Shown here piece after piece: positions 48,079 to 56,584 of a stretch of 63,678 bases of DNA (positions within the stretch are counted from its first letter, which is position 1; each line of letters starts with the position of its first letter). The translations under genes were made by a program, and so were the position numbers. Source of the stretch: Rhizobiales bacterium 65-9 (GTDB lineage Bacteria > Pseudomonadota > Alphaproteobacteria > Rhizobiales > Beijerinckiaceae); the NCBI GenBank assembly GCA_001899525.1, contig MKVY01000032.1, forward strand, positions 1-63,678. The letters are read 5' to 3'. The notes under the pieces were generated by a model. The model was not told where the DNA came from and did not search any database. It was given only the letters and a program-made list of their open reading frames with translations.

Positions 48079-48810
48079 TTACTCCTTCGTTGAAGCGGTT
48101 TGCCTGTGGGCCGCATCGGTGAGGCGCCCCAGCACTTGTAGATAAGCGACGACGGCATCCATTTCGGTCAGACGATTGGGCTCGCCGTCAAAGACACGCA
48201 CATTGGTCGCCTCGCCATAGCGCTGGCTGACCCCAGCGGCCTTGTCGCTATCGGGATTGGCCTGGCCATAGGCATCCTGCGGTCCATTGGCGATCATCTC
48301 GTCGGTGTAAGGTACACCGACCGCGCGCAGCGCCGCCAGATGCTGGCCAGCATCGTCGACGCGCAATTCGCTCTTCATCAGCCAGCCGTAGCGAGGCATG
48401 ACCGATTGCGGCACGACATGGCGCGGATTGATCAGATGCGCGACATGCCAGGCGTCGGAGTATTTATTACCGAGCCTGGCGAGATCAGGGCCGGTACGCT
48501 TCGACCCCCAGAGCATCGGATGGTCGTATTTTGACTCCACCGCGAGGGAGTACGGACCGTAGCGCTCGACCTCGTCACGCAGGGTGCGGATCATCTGGCT
48601 GTGGCAGGCATAGCAGCCTTCGCGAATGTAGATGTTGCGTCCGGCCACTTCCAACGGCGTATACACGCGCATGTCCTTAGCCGCTTCCACCGTTTCCTTG
48701 ATGGTGAAGAGCGGTGCGATCTCGACCAGGCCACCGATGGCGGACACGCCGATGATGGCGAGGACAAAGCCGATGGCGCTACGTTCTAGTTTGCGATGCG
48801 TCTCTGACAT
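48079..48810 (-). CDS. ccoO: cbb3-type cytochrome c oxidase monohaem subunit CcoO/FixO
   Basis: A 243-residue protein with an N-terminal membrane anchor (residues about 12-33) and a haem c site Cys66-YACH (REGCYACHSQMIRTL). RYGPYSLAVESKYDHPMLWGSKRTGPDLARLG is strongly conserved in the family. The ATG at 48810 is 5 bases after the ccoN stop. It accepts electrons from CcoP and delivers them to the CcoN binuclear centre. Confidence 0.95.
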   Translation of the reverse strand: MSETHRKLERSAIGFVLAIIGVSAIGGLVEIAPLFTIKETVEAAKDMRVYTPLEVAGRNIYIREGCYACHSQMIRTLRDEVERYGPYSLAVESKYDHPMLWGSKRTGPDLARLGNKYSDAWHVAHLINPRHVVPQSVMPRYGWLMKSELRVDDAGQHLAALRAVGVPYTDEMIANGPQDAYGQANPDSDKAAGVSQRYGEATNVRVFDGEPNRLTEMDAVVAYLQVLGRLTDAAHRQTASTKE

Positions 48811-48815
48811 GGCGC

Positions 48816-50474
48816 TTACTCTCCCGCCTGGAGGGCGACGGCAGGTTGTGGCACGGGAATATCGGCCTTGCTGTTGTCGACGGTGTCTTGGGCTCGTGCC
48901 AGCCGGATCGTCATCCAGATGTTGTAAGCGCAGACCACGGCGCCGGCGAGGAAGAGGAGGCCGCCGAAGGCGCGGGCGATGTAGTAGGGATGCATCGCTA
49001 CGAGGCTGTCGATAAAGGAATAGGAGAGCGTGCCGTTCTCGTTGTAGGTGCGCCACATCAGGCCTTGGATGATGCCCGAGTTCCACATCGCGAAGACGTA
49101 GATGATGGTGCCAGACAAGGCGAGCCAGAAATGCACCTCGACGAGCTTTGACGAATACATCCGCTCCTGTTTCCACATCCAGGGCACAAGTGCGTAGAAC
49201 GAGCCGAAGGTGATCATCGCCACCCAGCCGAGTGCACCGCCGTGGACATGCCCGATGGTCCAGTCGGTATAATGGGACAGAGAGTTCACAGCGCGGATCG
49301 CCATGAACGATCCTTCGAAAGTCGCGAGCCCATAGAAAACCGCCGCAACCATCATGAAGCGCAGTGTGGCGTCGTCGCGCACTTTGTGCCAGGCGCCGTT
49401 AAGGGTCGCCAATGCGTTGCCAGCGGAAGCCCAGGACGGGACAAGAAGGATGATCGAGAAGGTCATGCCGAGCGTCTGCACCCATTGCGGCAGGGCGGTG
49501 TAGTGCAGGTGGTGTGAACCGGCCCACATATACATGAAGGTAATGCCCCAGAAGCTGATGATCGACAGTCGATAAGAGAAGATCGGTCGCCCTGCGCGCT
49601 TGGGAAGGTAATAATACATCATCCCGAGAAAGCCGGCGGTGAGAAAGAAGGCGACGGCATTATGGCCGTACCACCATTGCACCATGGCATCCTGTACGCC
49701 CGAGAACAGCGAATAGCTCTTGGCATGGCCAAGCGAAACCGGCACGGCAAGGTTGTTGACGATATGCAGAACCGCCACAACCAGAATGAAAGCCATGTAA
49801 TACCAGTTAGCGACATAGATATGCGGTTCTTGCCGCCGCTGCAGTGTCCGCAGATAGATCAGGAAATAGACAACCCAGACGATCACCAGCCAGAGATCCG
49901 CGTACCACTCCGGTTCGGCATACTCCTTCGACTGGGTAAGCCCCATCAGGTAGCCGGTGGCGGCGACAACGCAGAACAGATTGTAACCAATGAGCACGAA
50001 CCAGGGACTTATCTGATCGGGCAGGCGCGCGCGGGATGTTCTCTGCAGCACATGGAAGGATGTTGCGATGAGCGCATTGCCACCGAAGCCGAAAATGACG
50101 CCGGAGGTATGCACCGGTCGCAAGCGGCCGAAACTTAGCCAGCCGACATCCCACGTCATGTCAGGCCAGGCGAGCAGTGCTGCGACCCAGACGCCAACAG
50201 CCATGCCGACCACGGCCCAGATCATGGCAAGCACGATGCCGACTCTGGTCGGGTCGTCGTAATATTCGGCCAAGCGCTCCTTTGGCGGTTCCGGATCGTA
50301 GTAGTGGCCGATCACGGCGAAGATCAGCGCCGTACTGATCAGCAAGACGATACCGCCATGGAAGCCGAGCAGATCGGCGCGCCCGGCGATGGCCATCGCC
50401 AATCCGACGAAGGCCATCACCGTGAGAATGATAAGGGCAGATTGCCGCTCCGAAACTGTCAGCCCCGAAATCAT
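48816..50474 (-). CDS. ccoN: cbb3-type cytochrome c oxidase catalytic subunit CcoN/FixN
   Basis: A 552-residue, about 12-helix haem-copper oxidase subunit. Conserved His-containing segments include RLRPVHTSGVIFGFGGNA (haem b ligand), WWYGHNAVAFFLTAGFLGMMYYYLPK and GSHHLHYTALPQW (CuB and haem ligands), and DWTIGHVHGGALGWV. It reduces O2 with high affinity for microaerobic growth. It starts 21 bases after the Rrf2 regulator gene in the same direction, so no separate promoter fits easily between them. Confidence 0.95.
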   Translation of the reverse strand: MISGLTVSERQSALIILTVMAFVGLAMAIAGRADLLGFHGGIVLLISTALIFAVIGHYYDPEPPKERLAEYYDDPTRVGIVLAMIWAVVGMAVGVWVAALLAWPDMTWDVGWLSFGRLRPVHTSGVIFGFGGNALIATSFHVLQRTSRARLPDQISPWFVLIGYNLFCVVAATGYLMGLTQSKEYAEPEWYADLWLVIVWVVYFLIYLRTLQRRQEPHIYVANWYYMAFILVVAVLHIVNNLAVPVSLGHAKSYSLFSGVQDAMVQWWYGHNAVAFFLTAGFLGMMYYYLPKRAGRPIFSYRLSIISFWGITFMYMWAGSHHLHYTALPQWVQTLGMTFSIILLVPSWASAGNALATLNGAWHKVRDDATLRFMMVAAVFYGLATFEGSFMAIRAVNSLSHYTDWTIGHVHGGALGWVAMITFGSFYALVPWMWKQERMYSSKLVEVHFWLALSGTIIYVFAMWNSGIIQGLMWRTYNENGTLSYSFIDSLVAMHPYYIARAFGGLLFLAGAVVCAYNIWMTIRLARAQDTVDNSKADIPVPQPAVALQAGE

Positions 50475-50495
50475 CTGATTTTCCCCGTTTGCTGG

Positions 50496-50942
50496 TTATG
50501 CGGCATCGGACATCCCACCTAGCAGTCGCCGGAGCAGAGTCCGATTTTGCATGACGTGTCCTAGAGTATAACGGTCGAGCACGGCGAGATAAGCGTCGAG
50601 CGCTTCCGCGAACATGCCCTTCAATCGGCAGGCCGGTGAGATGGTACAGGCACCTCCGCCAGCTTCAAGACATTCGACCAGTCCAAAATCGTTCTCGGTC
50701 AACCGTACCAGAGCGCCGATGTTGATTTTATCTGGCGTGGCCGCCAGGCGAATGCCGCCAGCGCGGCCGCGTGTCGTTCCGATAAAGCCAAGGTGGCGTA
50801 GATGCTGGGCTACCTTCATAAGGTGATGCCGCGACAGGCCGTAAGCTTCGACGACATCGTTAACCGTGCAGATGCCTGAAGGCTGAGCGGCGACGAAGAT
50901 GAGAATGCGAAGGGCATAGTCGGTGTGCAGAGTCATCCGCAT
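50496..50942 (-). CDS. NsrR-like Rrf2-family iron-sulfur regulator
   Basis: A 148-residue Rrf2 protein. The winged helix (TLHTDYALRILIFVAAQ, YGLSRHHLMKVAQHLRHLGFI) and the cysteines Cys91, Cys99, Cys105 (ECLEAGGGACTISPACRLKG) match NsrR. The following MFAEALDAYLAVLDRYTLGHV is also NsrR-like. NsrR binds a nitric-oxide-sensitive Fe-S cluster. The ATG at 50942 has GGAGGG 8 bases upstream and overlaps the preceding gene's stop by one base. It could tune the oxidase operon to NO, to which cbb3 enzymes are exposed during denitrification; no denitrification gene is in the window. Confidence 0.88.
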   Translation of the reverse strand: MRMTLHTDYALRILIFVAAQPSGICTVNDVVEAYGLSRHHLMKVAQHLRHLGFIGTTRGRAGGIRLAATPDKINIGALVRLTENDFGLVECLEAGGGACTISPACRLKGMFAEALDAYLAVLDRYTLGHVMQNRTLLRRLLGGMSDAA

Positions 50943-51490
50943 CAATTTTGCCCTCCGCCACGCGCGAGCTGTATTTGCGACGCCAGCGATAACCCGAAAA
51001 GCAGCATAGCTTTGGCTGCCTCTGTCGCGATGTAAAGAAGGTGATGGTTGGAATTGGTGATTTCCGCACCCGCGATGATCGCACCAACGCGTGCGTCGAG
51101 GATTGGGAGCAGCCAGAATGTTTGGGTAGCCAGAAATGCCGCCAGCAGCAGGCATCCCGCCCAACGCCACGGGCGCCAGGAGCCAATGGCGATGCTCAAG
51201 GCGACCAGCGCCCATAATCCCCATTCGATACGGGTGAAGAGAGCAAAGGTGACTCTGCCAATCTCGAGAGCTGTCGCCAGACTGAGTGATGCAGCCTGGA
51301 ATTTGACCGGCGTCGAGAGGAAGGAAACGCCGATTAAAGCCCCGAGCCAAAGCACGGTTAAAAACGCATAGGGGACATCACGAACGGCCAGAAGCAGCGT
51401 GAAAAGGTCTGTCGGCGTTGCCGTCGGCCGCGGACCATCATAGGGGCCGCCTGGGGACTTTATAGCTTCCCGTGTCAGCATTCGTTGCAT
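50942..51490 (-). CDS. membrane protein, first gene of the cbb3 operon
   Basis: A 182-residue protein with about four membrane segments. GVSFLSTPVKFQAASLSLATALEIGRVTFALF resembles the DUF4149-like small membrane proteins. The N-terminal about 25 residues are hydrophilic and Pro-rich. It is the first gene after the FNR/FixK box at 51620, and its stop overlaps the Rrf2 start by one base. The role is unknown; cotranscription suggests respiration-related function. Confidence 0.75.
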   Translation of the reverse strand: MQRMLTREAIKSPGGPYDGPRPTATPTDLFTLLLAVRDVPYAFLTVLWLGALIGVSFLSTPVKFQAASLSLATALEIGRVTFALFTRIEWGLWALVALSIAIGSWRPWRWAGCLLLAAFLATQTFWLLPILDARVGAIIAGAEITNSNHHLLYIATEAAKAMLLFGLSLASQIQLARGGGQN

Positions 51491-51619
51491 CGCTTCCGCT
51501 GCCGCATGCCCGGCAGTTTAAATCGGTATCTCATATGCCACTTTATAATGACACCTCACCGGGCTTCTCCAAAGCCGCAAAAAGGTCGCAACGGCTTCGC
51601 TAAATGCCGCGGTGCACTA

Positions 51620-51633
51620 TTGATCTAGATCAA
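51620..51633. promoter_or_regulatory. perfect FNR/FixK anaerobox
   Basis: TTGATCTAGATCAA is a perfect match to the TTGAT-N4-ATCAA consensus for FNR and FixK. It lies 130 bp before the first start codon of the minus-strand cbb3 operon. With the usual -41.5 spacing the minus-strand start of transcription would be near 51585. The site is symmetric and could also drive the plus-strand ORF at 51669. Confidence 0.85.
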
Positions 51634-51668
51634 TGACAGAAGGTTGCGTCGATGAAGCGGTGCACTAA

Positions 51669-51836
51669 TGCGAGCCCATATCATCGAGATCGAAGAGGGG
51701 GCTGGTATTGAGCCGTCGCCGATCTACGTTCAGTGGGCGAGGCGCGAACAGGCAACCGTCAAGCCATCTCGGGCCTTATGGATGGACATGAGAAGTAACG
51801 GAAGTCCGTTCCGTCGATTGATCTGCCCCCTATGAA
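51669..51836 (+). CDS. truncated unknown ORF ended by IS3 insertion
   Basis: A 55-residue frame (begins MRAHIIEIEEGAGIEPSPIY) that runs into the left end of the IS3 remnant at about 51833, where it meets a stop. It lies 35 bases downstream of the anaerobox. It could be the N-terminal part of an FNR-controlled gene cut by the insertion. No family is recognised and the ribosome-binding site is poor. Confidence 0.25.
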
Positions 51837-51880
51837 GTGGTCCTCCGTGAAGTATGATTTTTGGATGGAGGACAAGCTCG

Positions 51881-52159
51881 ATGAGAAGGAAGAGGCATAC
51901 GGTAGAAGAGATTGTAGCGAAGCTGCGTCAGGTTGATGTGCTGATGGCACAGGGCCGACAGGTAGCAGACGCGGTCCGCTCGATAGGCGTAACGGAAGTT
52001 ACTTATTATCGGTGGCGGAATGAGTATGGCGGCCTGAAAGGCGATCAGGTGAAGCGCCTGAAGGAGCTTGAGGTTGAGAACAACCGCCTCCGACGAGCGG
52101 TCTCGGATCTGACGCTGGACAAGCTGATCCTGTCGGAGGCGGCAAAGGGAAACTTCTAA
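51881..52159 (+). CDS. IS3-family transposase OrfA
   Basis: A 92-residue helix-turn-helix and coiled-coil protein (RRKRHTVEEIVAKLRQVDVLMAQG, VTEVTYYRWRNEYGGLK, RLKELEVENNRLRRAVSDLTLDKLIL). It belongs to the IS407-like branch of IS3, where OrfB is made by a -1 frameshift at the end of orfA; the A-rich GGCAAAGGGAAACTTC near 52145 is the likely slip site. The copy is intact but its partner is not. Confidence 0.88.
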   Translation: MRRKRHTVEEIVAKLRQVDVLMAQGRQVADAVRSIGVTEVTYYRWRNEYGGLKGDQVKRLKELEVENNRLRRAVSDLTLDKLILSEAAKGNF

Positions 52160-52563
52160 GCCCCTTCCGCCGCCGCGCGTGCGTAGATCATGTGATGAGC
52201 GAGCTTGGCATCTCCGAGAGACGAGCATGTCGAGCTTTGGGGCAGTACCGATCGACGCAGCGGAAGATTCCAACGACCCCGATGACGAAGCCGCACTGAC
52301 TGCCGACATCATCGAACTTGCCCGTCAATATGGCCGCTACGGATACCGCCGGATCACGGCGTTGCTTCGCACGGCCGGCTGGACGGTGAACAAGAAGCGT
52401 GTCGAACGGATCTGATGATGCGAGGGGCTGAAAGTACCGACTAAACAGCCTAAACGCGGGCGTCTGTGGCTTAACGACGGCTCGTGCATCCGGCTTCGGC
52501 CGAAGCGACCGATGTCTGGTCCTATGACTTCGTTGCCGATCGCACCCATGATGGAGCATGGGG
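52160..52563 (+). pseudogene. IS3-family OrfB remnant
   Basis: Consecutive OrfB pieces in different frames: RRRACVDHVMSELGISERRACRALGQYR, then DDEAALTADIIELARQYGRYGYRRITALLR and NKKRVERI up to a stop near 52415. These are followed by GLKVPTKQPKRGRLWLNDGSC and by VWSYDFVADRTHDG with the first catalytic Asp. The rest of the DDE domain is missing. Confidence 0.78.
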
Positions 52564-52932
52564 CTGTTACGTTGCGGTTGCAGCCCTTCAGAACGTTTTG
52601 CGCGCGCCCCTATGGAGATCGAAGCGCGGTGAGAGTATCAGATCCGATCGCGTTATATGATAGGCTTAGAGGCTTAAGCTTGATAATTGAGTAGTCGATT
52701 GGGCGGACAAGGCGAAGTTTGCCAGGAAGGCCGCCAAGCGGTTTTGGAAGCGGGACGATGGACGATATAAATGCATTTTGAGTACATCGCCTAGCATCCC
52801 TTTTGCTCGGATGGAAACCGGATGCTGCTGCAAACGGATTCCTCACTAGTAAAAGTCAGAATGGAATCAGCGGCCGGAAGGGTGGCGATATGGCGAACCC
52901 TATCGAAAAGAGCGACAATGGGAGGGGCTGAA
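52564..52932. other. no gene seen
   Basis: Between the IS3 remnant and the small gene at 52933 I find no supportable feature. The sequence is AT-richer and reading frames are short. Confidence 0.4.
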
Positions 52933-53265
52933 ATGAAGTTCGAATCTGAACCAGATTGGGAAAGACGTGCCGTAATGATACTTGGCATGTGCACTTGTGG
53001 GCGCCCGGAAGCCGCCTATAACTTCCTCCGTAAATGCCTTTCCTGTTTCGATGAGAGGCAACCTAAAGCGGTCGGAGGTGAGGATGCAATCAAAGAACTG
53101 ATCCTTACCGATCCTGACACAACTGCACATGTCATTGCTCATTTGCTGAGTGGCCGGGAACTTACAGACCATGATGTCTCTGTTGAATCATCCCGGCTTT
53201 CGCCGTCGGGACAACAAATCGTTGATAGTCCAGAAGCAATTATGTCTCATGACAGGGCACGGTAA
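52933..53265 (+). CDS. hypothetical protein, 110 residues
   Basis: MKFESEPDWERRAVMILGMCTCGRPEAAYNFLRKCLSCFD is the start of a soluble, partly helical protein with three Cys in the first third. The ATG at 52933 has GGGAGGGG 6 bases upstream; an earlier in-frame start at 52822 has none. No family is recognised. Its C-terminal part (SGQQIVDSPEA) lies close to the IS3 copy starting at 53294, so it may be intact or slightly trimmed. Confidence 0.45.
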   Translation: MKFESEPDWERRAVMILGMCTCGRPEAAYNFLRKCLSCFDERQPKAVGGEDAIKELILTDPDTTAHVIAHLLSGRELTDHDVSVESSRLSPSGQQIVDSPEAIMSHDRAR

Positions 53266-53324
53266 AAATTCCATATGCCCATAAGAACGTCGAGTGGCCT
53301 GCTGCCGGTTTTTCGGACACCAGG

Positions 53325-54185
53325 TTAAGCTAACATAGCTTTCTCCTCGAACTCGACGGGGCTCATATAGCCCAGTGTCGAGTGCGGTCACCGGGGATTG
53401 TAGAAGCGCTCGATGTAATCGAACACATCGGCCCTAGCGTCATCCCTCGTCCTGTAGACCTTGCGGGCTGTCCGCTCGGTTTTCAGCGACGAGAAGAAGC
53501 TCTCCATCGCGGCATTGTCCCAGACGTTGCCCGACCGGCTCATCGAGCAGGTGATGACGTGATCGGTCATCAGGCGCTGGAACTGTTCGCTCGTATACTG
53601 GCTGCCCTGGTCGCTGTGGTGCAGCAGGCTGTCGGGCTTGCCTCTCCTCCAGATCGCCATGATGAGAGCGTCGGTGACGAGCTGTGCCGTCATCTCGGCC
53701 TTCATCGCCCAGCCGACGACGCGTCGGGAGAACAGGTCGACGACGGCGGCAACGTAGAGCCAACCTTCGGCGGTCCAAATGTAGGTGAAGTCGGCGATCC
53801 ACTTCTGGTTCGGGGCCGAGGCTTCGAAAGCGCGGTCGAGGATATTGTCCGAAACCACCGCCCGCTCGCCGGTGTCTTTCGGCAGCCCACGGCGGCGCGG
53901 CCGGGCACGCAGTCCGTTCTGACGCATGAGCTTCTCGACGCGATGCAGGCCGCACGAGAGGCCTTCCGCCAGAACGTCATGCCAGACACGACGGGCACCA
54001 TAGGTTCGGTCGCTGCTCTTGAAGCTGCGATCGATTGCCGTCACCAGCATCTCGTCGTGCCGCGAGCGAGCGCTGGGGCTGCGGTTGAGCCAGGCGTGGA
54101 AGCCCGAGCGGGAGACATCCAGCGCGTCGCACAGCCATGCCACCGGCCAGATGTTCCGGTGCCTCGCGATGAAAGCGAACCTCAT
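53325..54185 (-). pseudogene. IS3-family transposase OrfB with premature stop
   Basis: The DDE integrase core is complete: the first Asp in WIADFTYIWT, the second in HHSDQGSQYTS, Glu in NAAMESFFSSLK. An N-terminal HTH_21 region (HRNIWPVAWLCDALDVSRSGF) precedes it. The open frame stops at 53388, right after RFYNPR, by a TGA; reading on gives PHSTLGYMSPVEFEEK to a natural stop at 53325. Relatives have Arg there, so a single base change probably made the stop, removing about 20 C-terminal residues. Activity may be reduced or lost. Confidence 0.78.
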
Positions 54186-54472
54186 ATCGCTTCCCTCGCG
54201 AAGTAGGCTGCGGCCCTTTTTAGGATGTCGCGCTCCGCTTTCAGCTTCGCCACTTCCTTGCGCAGCCGGTCAATCTCCTGCTGCTCCGGCTTCAACTGAC
54301 CATGGCCGGGAAAGGCATGCTGCAGGTCCGCCGATAGCTCGCGCACCCATTTGCGCAGCATATTCTCATGGACGTCGAGGTCGCGGGCTGCTTGCGCTAC
54401 CGCAACGCCTCGATCCTTCACCAGCCTCACCACCTCAAGCTTGAACTCGCGGCTGAACTTCCTTCTCTGCAT
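54182..54472 (-). CDS. IS3-family transposase OrfA
   Basis: A 96-residue DNA-binding protein: RKFSREFKLEVVRLVKDRGVAVAQAARDLDVHENMLRKWVREL (helix-turn-helix), then EIDRLRKEVAKLKAERDILKRAAAYFA (leucine-zipper-like coiled coil). The stop overlaps the OrfB start as ATGA, rather than the -1 frameshift arrangement of other IS3 groups. Confidence 0.92.
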   Translation of the reverse strand: MQRRKFSREFKLEVVRLVKDRGVAVAQAARDLDVHENMLRKWVRELSADLQHAFPGHGQLKPEQQEIDRLRKEVAKLKAERDILKRAAAYFAREAI

Positions 54473-54562
54473 TCCAACTCTCCAGTTCCGTTAAACACCT
54501 TATCTCGGTGTCCACGAAACCGGCAGAAGGCCACTGCGCTTGCCTTCGATCTGGGGTTGAGT

Positions 54563-54811
54563 ATGACGTTCGTTCCAGCCGTCTATAGATTGTTTAAAAC
54601 AGACCCAGCTGGTTTCGTAACCGGCGCAGGTGAAATCATTAATGCAGAAGACGAAACGCAAGCAATTCACTTGGCGACCGTTCGATGCGTCGGCGAAGAC
54701 TGCAATTTGTCGTTGTGGGCCGATGATCAACTGATCAAAACATTCCTGATCGACAATCCCTCATTCACATCCGCAGCCGATTATTTGGAGCAATTGGCCA
54801 AGCCTATTTGA
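54563..54811 (+). CDS. hypothetical protein, 82 residues
   Basis: MTFVPAVYRLFKTDPAGFVTGAGEIINAEDETQAIHLATVRCVGEDCNLSLWADDQLIKTF is a compact, well-ordered alpha/beta-looking sequence. It could be one of the small orphan proteins common in Rhizobiales. It lies 28 bases right of the IS3 copy. The element may have inserted just ahead of it and cut off its promoter. Confidence 0.4.
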   Translation: MTFVPAVYRLFKTDPAGFVTGAGEIINAEDETQAIHLATVRCVGEDCNLSLWADDQLIKTFLIDNPSFTSAADYLEQLAKPI

Positions 54812-54939
54812 TCGTCAACCGGACCAGAACATTCGGTTCGCATTTCCAGCTTCTGTCGCGTTTTTGTACTCCGCTGCAAGCCTAGCGGCATCCGACTATT
54901 TGCTAGAGTCTCTGGTCGTATCAACTGCGGGCAAAAAGA

Positions 54940-54980
54940 GGCCGTCGCCACTTTGGGGGTAAGCGGCGAACGCGACGGCC
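54940..54980. ncRNA. stem-loop candidate
   Basis: GGCCGTCGC at 54940-54948 and GCGACGGCC at 54972-54980 form a perfect 9-bp stem with a 23-base loop that contains CTTTGGGGG. It lies in a 278-bp stretch with no gene. It may be part of a small RNA or an unrelated hairpin; I recognise no RNA family. Confidence 0.25.
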
Positions 54981-55099
54981 CCAGGATACGCCATCTTCTT
55001 TGGCCGGAGAATGCTAGCCGACGATCGATGACAGTTTGAAGTGGCGCCCTCAGGTAGGATAGATCGTGCGCAAAACCCTGCGTTCGATGATATCCCCCG

Positions 55100-55440
55100 C
55101 TAAACGTCGGTGAAAAAGTTCGAACGGAGCATCTGCTTCTGCGCCTTGCCCATGGCGTTGCGTGGCAGCTCTTTGCACAGGAAGCTCTTCTTCGGCAGCT
55201 ATGAACCTGGCCAGGCCAGCCATACCCGCAATTCGTCGGAGATTTCTCGTTCGAAGAGCCTCACCCCCGAATTTCACAGGACGACCGCGACGACCACTTC
55301 GCCGAAATACACGTGCGGTAAGCCGATCACCGCGCTTTCAGCCACACACGGCAGTGTGTCGGTTTCCTTCGGATAGACGTTCAGTCCACCGGAAATGATC
55401 GGATCTCTATGCGGCCGACATTGCCCGATGATAAAGTAGC
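55100..55440 (-). pseudogene. malonyl-CoA synthetase-like (AMP-binding enzyme) C-terminal remnant
   Basis: Read on the minus strand, pieces match the C-terminal domain of MatB-type acyl-CoA ligases: GYFIIGQCRPHRDPIISGGLNVYPKE, then AESAVIGLPHVYFGEVVVAVVL, a stop, then FEREISDELRVWLA in the same region, and KELPRNAMGKAQKQMLRSNFF, with the catalytic Lys segment PRNxMGKxQK. Internal stops and a frame change break it, and the N-terminal domain is gone. It is a gene relic. Confidence 0.7.
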
Positions 55441-56584
55441 CATCGGGACGGCATTCGGTCGCCGTCTTTTCCGGAATACGCCATTAGCGCAGAGATCGAC
55501 AGGCTCGTTGGAATTTTAAGCAACTGGCGCGACGATAGCAAACTGGCATCCGTTAATTGTGGTACAGAGATGCTTATCTCTGTAAAGTTGTTTGAGATCC
55601 TGCGATCGGTCGCGCACTGGCGCGACTTGACGAATGGCGCAGTCGATGAACGCCTCGGCGAGATGGAGCACACATGGCGTCATGCCGTGCAGCATCGCGG
55701 TGAAGGCATAGATGCGGAGGCGTTGCAGCGCACGATCGCTGCCGCCAGAAACGCTGAGCTGTGCGGCGTTGATCGTCGCGTCAGGCGTAAGCTAAGCGTT
55801 CGCGCCACGATGGATGGATTCGCTAAGGGCGTCATCATTGACGCCGCCCACCATGCCATGCCGAGTTTCCAGTGGCTCATAGCGAATCGGCATGGCGCAT
55901 GTGACTACGTCGTAGGAGGGCACAGCGTCTCGCACCTTCTTGACCTGCGATCTGAACAGCCGGTGGATGTTGTCGCGGCCCGCTCCTGGTTGGCCAGCAG
56001 GGTTTTGGCTCGCCATTCAAGTGCCGCAGATTGACAGTGGCTGCTATCATCGATGCCCAAGGCAGAGCCGTTCGCATGAGTCTTGTGCTGCGACATCGAC
56101 CGGGCTGGCAACGGAGCAGCTATGTCTGGGCGAGCCAGTTTTATCGCTCAGATCATGGATCAGAATGTAAGCGGAAACGGGAAGCCGAACATTTCGGAAA
56201 TCTTGCAAAGCAAGTGATCGGTCCTGAATGACTCACACTTTCGTATGCTGAAATTGCTCGACGACTAGCTGTGGCGAACTTCAACGGGGAAGGCAAATTC
56301 CTGAGCCCAGATAGATGTTTTATTTCTTGGGGCATCTGTCAAAAGTCTATCTCCTAACAGTCTTGCATGGCTGGTTCACCCTACTATCGGTGCGGAGTTC
56401 TTCGGCGCACTGTTCGGCCCGTTAAGAGTGAAAAGGAGCTCGGTGAGCTTGAACGCGCGGCGCGGAACCGGCATTTGCAACTTCTGAACGGACCTTGGGT
56501 AGTATGCATCAAATGGGCGGCTGGGGCCAGTACTTGAAAAGGGCATAGACCGAGGACAAAGAAGCGCTTCTATAAAAGGCTCTT
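55441..56584. other. decayed region
   Basis: Over 1.1 kb without a supportable gene. A plus-strand frame at 55570-56034 (154 residues) is open but has no recognisable family, and minus-strand pieces such as LQRLRIYAFTAMLHGMTPCVLHLAEAFIDCAIRQ look more protein-like yet are broken. This fits further decay beside the acyl-CoA synthetase relic. Confidence 0.35.

Larger units (their letters stand above)
51833..52563 (+). mobile_element. IS3-family element remnant
   Basis: A left end beginning near 51833 (TGAAGTGGTCCTCCGTGAAG), an intact orfA and a frameshifted, truncated orfB. Pieces of orfB at 52160-52563 are in at least three frames and stop inside the catalytic core, so the element cannot move by itself. 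No right end was found. Confidence 0.75.
53294..54534 (-). mobile_element. IS3-family insertion sequence with imperfect terminal inverted repeats
   Basis: About 1.24 kb. Terminal repeats are at 53294-53321 (GTGGCCTGCTGCCGG, then TTTTTCGGACACC) and 54507-54534 (reverse complement starts GTGGCCTTCTGCCGG and ends GTGGACACC). They match at most positions with a few differences. It holds orfA and orfB on the minus strand, overlapping as ATGA. orfB has a premature stop. A clear target duplication was not found. Confidence 0.82.

Noticed and set aside
55570-56034. 154-residue plus-strand frame
   Set aside because: It is open but has no recognised motif and lies in a decayed region where the opposite strand looks more protein-like; not reported as a gene.
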